From: Chryseobacterium sp. KLBC 52
GTDB lineage: Bacteria > Bacteroidota > Bacteroidia > Flavobacteriales > Weeksellaceae
Direction of reading: 5' to 3'
DNA: 64,000 nt
Assembly (NCBI RefSeq): GCF_003347605.1
Contig: NZ_QDFZ01000001.1
Location: forward strand, 310,001 to 374,000
Below, piece by piece: positions 62,145 to 64,000 of this stretch. Below the pieces are notes generated by a model that made no database searches, had not been told where the DNA came from, and saw nothing but the letters and a program-made list of their open reading frames with translations. Made by a program: the position numbers and the translations under genes. The stretch's first letter is position 1, and every line of letters begins with the position of its first letter.

Positions 62145-63814
62145 CTTTTGTTTATTAAATCGGTCATTTCTTTGATCAGCAATACTTTTTCGATTGAATC
62201 ACCTAATTCTAAGTTTAATTCATCGATTAATCCTTCCAAATCGTCAGTTTCGAGAAAACGTTTCCTATAGTTGTTCAATTTTTCTAGTGAGTATTCACCT
62301 ATGGTATTTTTTCTTTTAAAAATTTTATTAGTAAGAATATTGACTGAAGTACCAAAAGTATCAATATCTTTTTCTTGTGCATTTTGAGGTTGTTTTCCTT
62401 TTTCGAAGACTATTACCTTGTCTGGAAAGCAATCAGAGATGATGAAAGGGGAATGGGAAGTTAAAATTATGTCTTTTAGGAGAAAATTATCATTACCAGC
62501 GTGAAGCGTTTTTCTTAATATGTTTATAAACTTTGAACGCCATTCCGGATTAAAATGTGTTTCTGGCTCATCTAGAAGTAGGAGAGTCCTTTTATTTTGA
62601 AGCATTAAACAGATTCCTAGTGTATGTAAAAATTGTTGCTCCCCGTCTGATAATTGCCTTAGAAGAAGATTTCTAGTTTTCTTTTCATCTAATTGCTTAA
62701 TATGATAATTTGTAAAGTAAAAAAACTGTACATATTCTGGCCTTTTGTAATCAGTATAATATCCCTTTGAATTGTAAACTTCCTCCTTATAAACATTCTC
62801 TTCAACTCTTTCATTTAAAGAATGTAATGTTTGAAACAAGCTAAAAAAGGTGTATGGATCGTTTTCGAATTTTTTTCGAATTAAACTGATCGTGTTTTTA
62901 TCAACAAAAAAGTCTAATGATAAATAATTATCTTTGGTATACGAGCAAGTAGCACATTCTTTTAACTTATTAATTAACGAGTCAAGATTGTCAAGCACCC
63001 GACCTAAGTAAACCTTTCTATTTTCAGTATCCTCATCATTCTCAATCTTTAAAATAGTTTCAACCTCTATTAAGTTATTTTCTTCAGCTCGGGGAACAAT
63101 TTTTTGCCAATGGTTGTTGATGTTGATTGTGAATTGCTGTATTCCAGATATTTTTATCTCTTCTTCCAAAGTTGATAGTACGCCGCTTTTTCCATCCTTT
63201 TCAAAATCGAAAAACATTAAAATAGTTAGCAGTACTGCTTGGCTCATTTCGTAATCAATATATAATAGACTACTTTTCGGCTTTTTAAATTCAACTCTAT
63301 CACGTAAATCTTCCAGATATTGATCATATTGAAATAATTTCATTTTAATATAAGGAAGGCTTAACGTTTCGTTCTCACCAGAAGAATACGCTACAATCAA
63401 ATCAGGAATAAACGAACTTCCAAATGATTTTGAAATCGTTAAAAAACCGTTTCCATTAATAGACATTAACGGGGCTTGTCCCTTTTCCTTCTTAATCGAA
63501 ATATGGTTAAGACTTTCGAGATCACTATTCAATGATTCGGAAGTGATGAAATACTCTAATTCAAAGGAATCTGGGTTGCTTTCTTTCGGATCATATGCAA
63601 AAACAGGGTAGTCATTAACGATACACTCCAAGTGATAAAAAATATTGGAAAGTGCTTCTAAAACATTTGATTTTCCGCTGCCATTTAAGCCTGCAAAACA
63701 AAATGGATGAAAATCTAAAAGGCTTTCATTAATTACAGGCTCTCTAAAATTTAATTCAAAATCATTTTTCAGGCTCCTGAATGAATCCGCTATTTTAAGT
63801 CTAATTAATTTCAT
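62141..63814 (-). CDS. AAA/SMC-like ATPase, PtuA-like (restriction-associated type)
   Basis: A 557-residue ABC/SMC-type ATPase of the AAA_15/AAA_21 kind. Walker A GLNGSGKS is at 42-49, the signature-like LSDGEQQFLH near 386, Walker B RTLLLLDEPETHF near 405-417, and the switch His in LTSHSPFI near 452. The central insertion is helical. The protein resembles PtuA and 'restriction system-associated' ATPases that work with HNH nucleases. It precedes the HNH gene (4-base overlap), and its start overlaps the stop of a further upstream gene by 14 bases, so at least three genes form the operon. Confidence 0.83.
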   Translation of the reverse strand: MKLIRLKIADSFRSLKNDFELNFREPVINESLLDFHPFCFAGLNGSGKSNVLEALSNIFYHLECIVNDYPVFAYDPKESNPDSFELEYFITSESLNSDLESLNHISIKKEKGQAPLMSINGNGFLTISKSFGSSFIPDLIVAYSSGENETLSLPYIKMKLFQYDQYLEDLRDRVEFKKPKSSLLYIDYEMSQAVLLTILMFFDFEKDGKSGVLSTLEEEIKISGIQQFTININNHWQKIVPRAEENNLIEVETILKIENDEDTENRKVYLGRVLDNLDSLINKLKECATCSYTKDNYLSLDFFVDKNTISLIRKKFENDPYTFFSLFQTLHSLNERVEENVYKEEVYNSKGYYTDYKRPEYVQFFYFTNYHIKQLDEKKTRNLLLRQLSDGEQQFLHTLGICLMLQNKRTLLLLDEPETHFNPEWRSKFINILRKTLHAGNDNFLLKDIILTSHSPFIISDCFPDKVIVFEKGKQPQNAQEKDIDTFGTSVNILTNKIFKRKNTIGEYSLEKLNNYRKRFLETDDLEGLIDELNLELGDSIEKVLLIKEMTDLINKR

Positions 63815-64000
63815 TTACTCCTAGACTAATTTTGTTATCGATTATTTTCTGTTGAATGTCGTTTGATAGTAGTAATTCAAACAATATCTGCCTTGAATGC
63901 TCATAATCAGCTATATTTTCAAAATTATTATCCTTAAACAATTTTAACAAGGATTTACTTCTCGTTATGTTACCTGCTATATCTAAGGAGGTAAATCTCT
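63801..64000 (-). CDS. C-terminal end of a further gene in the ATPase-HNH operon (partial)
   Basis: Reading the minus strand from the window edge, one frame stays open for about 65 codons to a TAG at 63803-63801. The visible residues include SLDIAGNITRSKSLLKLF, then NIADYEHSRQILFELLL, and they end SLGVNEIN. It overlaps the ATPase start by 14 bases, so translation is probably coupled. It is mainly helical and not recognisable. A reverse transcriptase (retron) or another sensor protein would be the interesting possibilities, but nothing in this tail supports either. Confidence 0.6.
   Translation of the reverse strand, partial: RFTSLDIAGNITRSKSLLKLFKDNNFENIADYEHSRQILFELLLSNDIQQKIIDNKISLGVNEIN

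Overview
The window is AT-rich Bacteroidota DNA, most likely from Chryseobacterium or a close relative in the Weeksellaceae. The evidence is two secreted proteins with type IX secretion (T9SS) type A C-terminal sorting domains, several -7 promoter elements of the Bacteroidota form TAnnTTTG, many lineage-typical families (DUF3592, DUF1826, DUF4840-like lipoprotein, Crp/Fnr paired with a cyclase), and genes packed in operons with 4-base overlaps. The assignment is by family recognition only.

Layout. 0-3.8 kb: a 5'-truncated serine hydrolase, a DUF3592 membrane protein, a Crp/Fnr regulator with a cyclase-family hydrolase, and a lipoprotein. 3.8-8.6 kb (minus strand): egtD and egtB, followed by an ABC ATPase and a permease/substrate-binding fusion. 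The four genes look like an ergothioneine-type synthesis-plus-transport operon. The transporter family is normally labelled 'osmoprotectant', and its binding domain is circularly permuted. 8.9-11.1 kb: a secreted epoxide-hydrolase-like protein and a glycerolipid acyltransferase.

11.2-22.8 kb is a defence-type island. It holds an inverted-repeat element, two overlapping DUF262 genes (one a complete GmrSD-like DUF262-DUF1524 protein), a MITE-like element with 13-bp inverted ends, a small unknown gene, an XRE regulator, and a four-gene modification locus. That locus encodes a nuclease-methylase fusion, a DGQHR-like protein fused to a deoxyribosyltransferase/TIR-like domain, HsdS, and a PD-(D/E)xK-DUF5655 protein. 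It contains no HsdR translocase.

22.9-29.7 kb (minus strand) resembles a chaperone-usher pilus locus, which is not a recognised feature of this phylum. It comprises an AraC regulator, two small pilin-like proteins, a PapD-like chaperone, a large pilin/adhesin-like subunit and a 931-residue usher-like outer-membrane protein. The three subunit candidates end in a similar C-terminal strand.

29.9-47.8 kb (minus strand) is an approximately 18-kb biosynthetic cluster. It has a 2340-residue PUFA-synthase-like megasynthase (duplicated PfaD-like barrels-KS-AT-ACP-ACP-KR), a 1416-residue KS-AT-DH-phosphopantetheinyl transferase, a free ACP, an alpha/beta hydrolase, a tandem-fused GT1 glycosyltransferase, two condensation/PapA-like acyltransferases and a membrane protein. 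The gene content suggests a glycosylated, acylated polyunsaturated or polyketide lipid; the product is unknown. It is preceded by a 940-bp AT-rich gene-free stretch with a perfect 28-bp palindrome.

48.8-60.7 kb: a secreted glutaminase, two T9SS cargo proteins with near-identical terminators, a DUF1826 protein, a lipoprotein, a Cys-rich secreted protein and a small membrane protein. 61.1-64 kb: a Septu-like (PtuAB) ATPase-HNH pair whose operon continues off the window edge, with the C-terminus of another overlapping gene visible. No rRNA, tRNA or CRISPR array was seen.
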